A stretch of 64,000 nt of DNA from Kibdelosporangium sp. MJ126-NF4 (lineage in GTDB: Bacteria; Actinomycetota; Actinomycetes; Mycobacteriales; Pseudonocardiaceae). Positions 63,047 to 64,000 of the stretch are shown here, piece by piece. Position 1 is the stretch's first letter, and each line of letters begins with the position of its first letter. The notes beneath the pieces are model-generated. The model did not search any database. It saw only the letters and a program-made list of their open reading frames with translations, and had not been told where the DNA came from. The stretch lies in contig NZ_CDME01000002.1 of the NCBI RefSeq assembly GCF_000826545.1, positions 1,054,001 through 1,118,000 of the forward strand. Direction: 5' to 3'. A program made the position numbers and the translations under genes.

Positions 63047-63961
63047 TTACGTGTCCAGGGTTGGGCCGCGTAGGGCGTCGACGAGCCATTCGAAGGCCGG
63101 GACCGAGGGTGGGCGCTCGGGCCAGCCGTTGATCTTGCCGAGCAGTGCCCAGTAGCGCTCGACGCGGCGGTCGCTGAAGGTGGCGAGTGTGTCGGCGAGC
63201 GTGTGGCGCTCGTCGGCGGGCAGGTCGGCCGGGATGATGCGGTGCAGGATCTCCTGTCCTTCGGGTGATGCCGGGTCGATGCCCGCGGCGTGGGCGGGTG
63301 CGGCGTGTTCGAACACCAGTGCCGGGTCGGCGTGTGCTGGTGGTTGGGTGTGGGAGTCGGTGGAGCCCGCGACGGCCATTTCGCGTACGCGTTGTTTGAA
63401 CGACGGGTCGGCGACGAGTTCGGCGAGTTCGATCCAGGCGTCGACCTGTTCGGGGGTGGGGTCGTCGGGTAGGTCGGCTGGCATGGTGCGCATGCCGTCG
63501 GCGATGTGTGCGCCTTCTGGCCGTGGTTCGACGCCCGCGAAGGCCTCGTCGACGAATTCGTCGATGATGTTTTGCCGTTGCTGTGCGGACAGCTTGGCCA
63601 GTTCGTGCATCAGTTTCATCTCCTCGGTCGTGCTGCCTCTGGTGGCGACCGAGTTGAGGACCGCGCGGCGTAGCCGGAGGGTGCGGATCTCGGCGTCCAG
63701 TGCGCGGACGTGTGCTTTGGCGACGTCCGCGACGGTGACCTGTTCGCGGAGGACTCGCTCGACGGTGTCGAGGTCGATGCCCAGTTCGCGCAGGGTGCGC
63801 ACCAGGTCGAGGCGGGCCGCGGCTTCGGCGTCGTAGATCCGGTAGTTGCCGGTGGTTCGTCCCGCGGGTGGGACGAGGCCGAGGTCGGACCAGAATCGCA
63901 CGGTGCGCACCGGCAGGCCGGTGGTTCGGGCTAGTTGCCCGATGCTGAACATCTCGGTCAC
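63047..63961 (-). CDS. MerR family transcriptional regulator
   Basis: Regulator of 304 residues. The N-terminal HTH FSIGQLARTTGLPVRTVRFWSDLGLVPPAGRTTGNYRIYD is typical, then the dimer coiled coil (residues ~80-120) and a long helical C-terminal domain without the cysteines of metal sensors, resembling drug-responsive MerR proteins. The start is GTG 63961 or ATG 63952. A dyad just upstream suggests autoregulation. The NTF2-like gene follows. Confidence 0.9.
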   Translation of the reverse strand: MTEMFSIGQLARTTGLPVRTVRFWSDLGLVPPAGRTTGNYRIYDAEAAARLDLVRTLRELGIDLDTVERVLREQVTVADVAKAHVRALDAEIRTLRLRRAVLNSVATRGSTTEEMKLMHELAKLSAQQRQNIIDEFVDEAFAGVEPRPEGAHIADGMRTMPADLPDDPTPEQVDAWIELAELVADPSFKQRVREMAVAGSTDSHTQPPAHADPALVFEHAAPAHAAGIDPASPEGQEILHRIIPADLPADERHTLADTLATFSDRRVERYWALLGKINGWPERPPSVPAFEWLVDALRGPTLDT

Positions 63962-63976
63962 AACCTCAGCCTCAAC

Positions 63977-63993
63977 CTTCCAGCGACTGGAGA
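63977..63993. promoter_or_regulatory. MerR-type dyad upstream of merR
   Basis: CTTCCAG-CGA-CTGGAGA, arms nearly perfect, 16 bp before the merR start and close to the window end. It fits an autoregulatory MerR operator between promoter boxes. Confidence 0.5.
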
Positions 63994-64000
63994 CTCAAAT

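Overview
The window is high-GC DNA with GTG and TTG starts, leaderless-looking starts, an RbpA gene, Ppm1/Lnt lipoprotein genes, an Rpf-like transglycosylase and an ScbR-type regulator. This points to an actinobacterium, most likely of the Pseudonocardiales (inference from gene content; no 16S rRNA present). I found no rRNA, tRNA, CRISPR array, intact insertion sequence or prophage.

Layout. 0-9.4 kb: a two-gene ABC exporter, then a 1.37k-residue TPR-CHAT protease-like protein followed 100 bp later by a membrane-anchored NACHT NTPase. 9.4-13.8 kb: 2-oxoglutarate oxygenase, O-acetylhomoserine sulfhydrylase, alpha/beta hydrolase (overlapping genes) and a secreted subtilase. 13.9-20.7 kb: a lysine aminomutase catabolic cluster (kamA divergent from kdd, amidohydrolase, kamD, kamE, kal, all overlapping), closed by a strong hairpin. 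20.7-24.4 kb: oxygenase, DoxX, MarR, and a TGT-like protein convergent with an unknown gene. 24.9-28.7 kb: lnt, ppm1-type synthase, a PLP enzyme and rbpA with a sigma-R-type promoter. 29-34 kb: UMF1-type MFS, Rpf-like protein, glycerophosphodiesterase, zinc-ribbon protein, PAS-GGDEF-EAL protein. 34-36.5 kb: ScbR-type repressor, SnoaL-like protein, small XRE protein, secreted lamin-tail protein. 36.7-42.6 kb: a giant subtilase, a LuxR-type regulator and a NACHT-less relative of NACHT proteins. 43.1-47.6 kb: a complete sugar ABC importer operon. 47.6-52.2 kb: secreted HELLH/ricin protein, MFS plus DUF899 divergent from HxlR, GNAT. 52.2-57.6 kb: MMPL exporter, rifampicin-monooxygenase-like flavoenzyme and Eis-like acetyltransferase. 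57.6-64 kb: GH20 hexosaminidase, TetR/hydrolase pair, frameshifted AraC/NmrA pair, NTF2-like protein and MerR.

How it works together. The lysine cluster encodes most of the route lysine -> beta-lysine -> 3,5-diaminohexanoate -> 3-keto-5-aminohexanoate, plus the 3-aminobutyryl-CoA deamination step; the intervening cleavage enzyme (Kce) is not seen here. The sugar importer has a DasR-like palindrome upstream, and the window also holds a cytoplasmic hexosaminidase, so amino-sugar (chitobiose) uptake is a reasonable reading. Several divergent regulator/target pairs have visible operators, best for TetR at 59.8 kb.

Most unusual items: the CHAT-NACHT pair; a 38-nt intergenic element with conserved ends and spacing found four times; the TGT-like Cys-motif protein with an unknown convergent partner; and two genes that each become intact if one G is removed from a G4 run.
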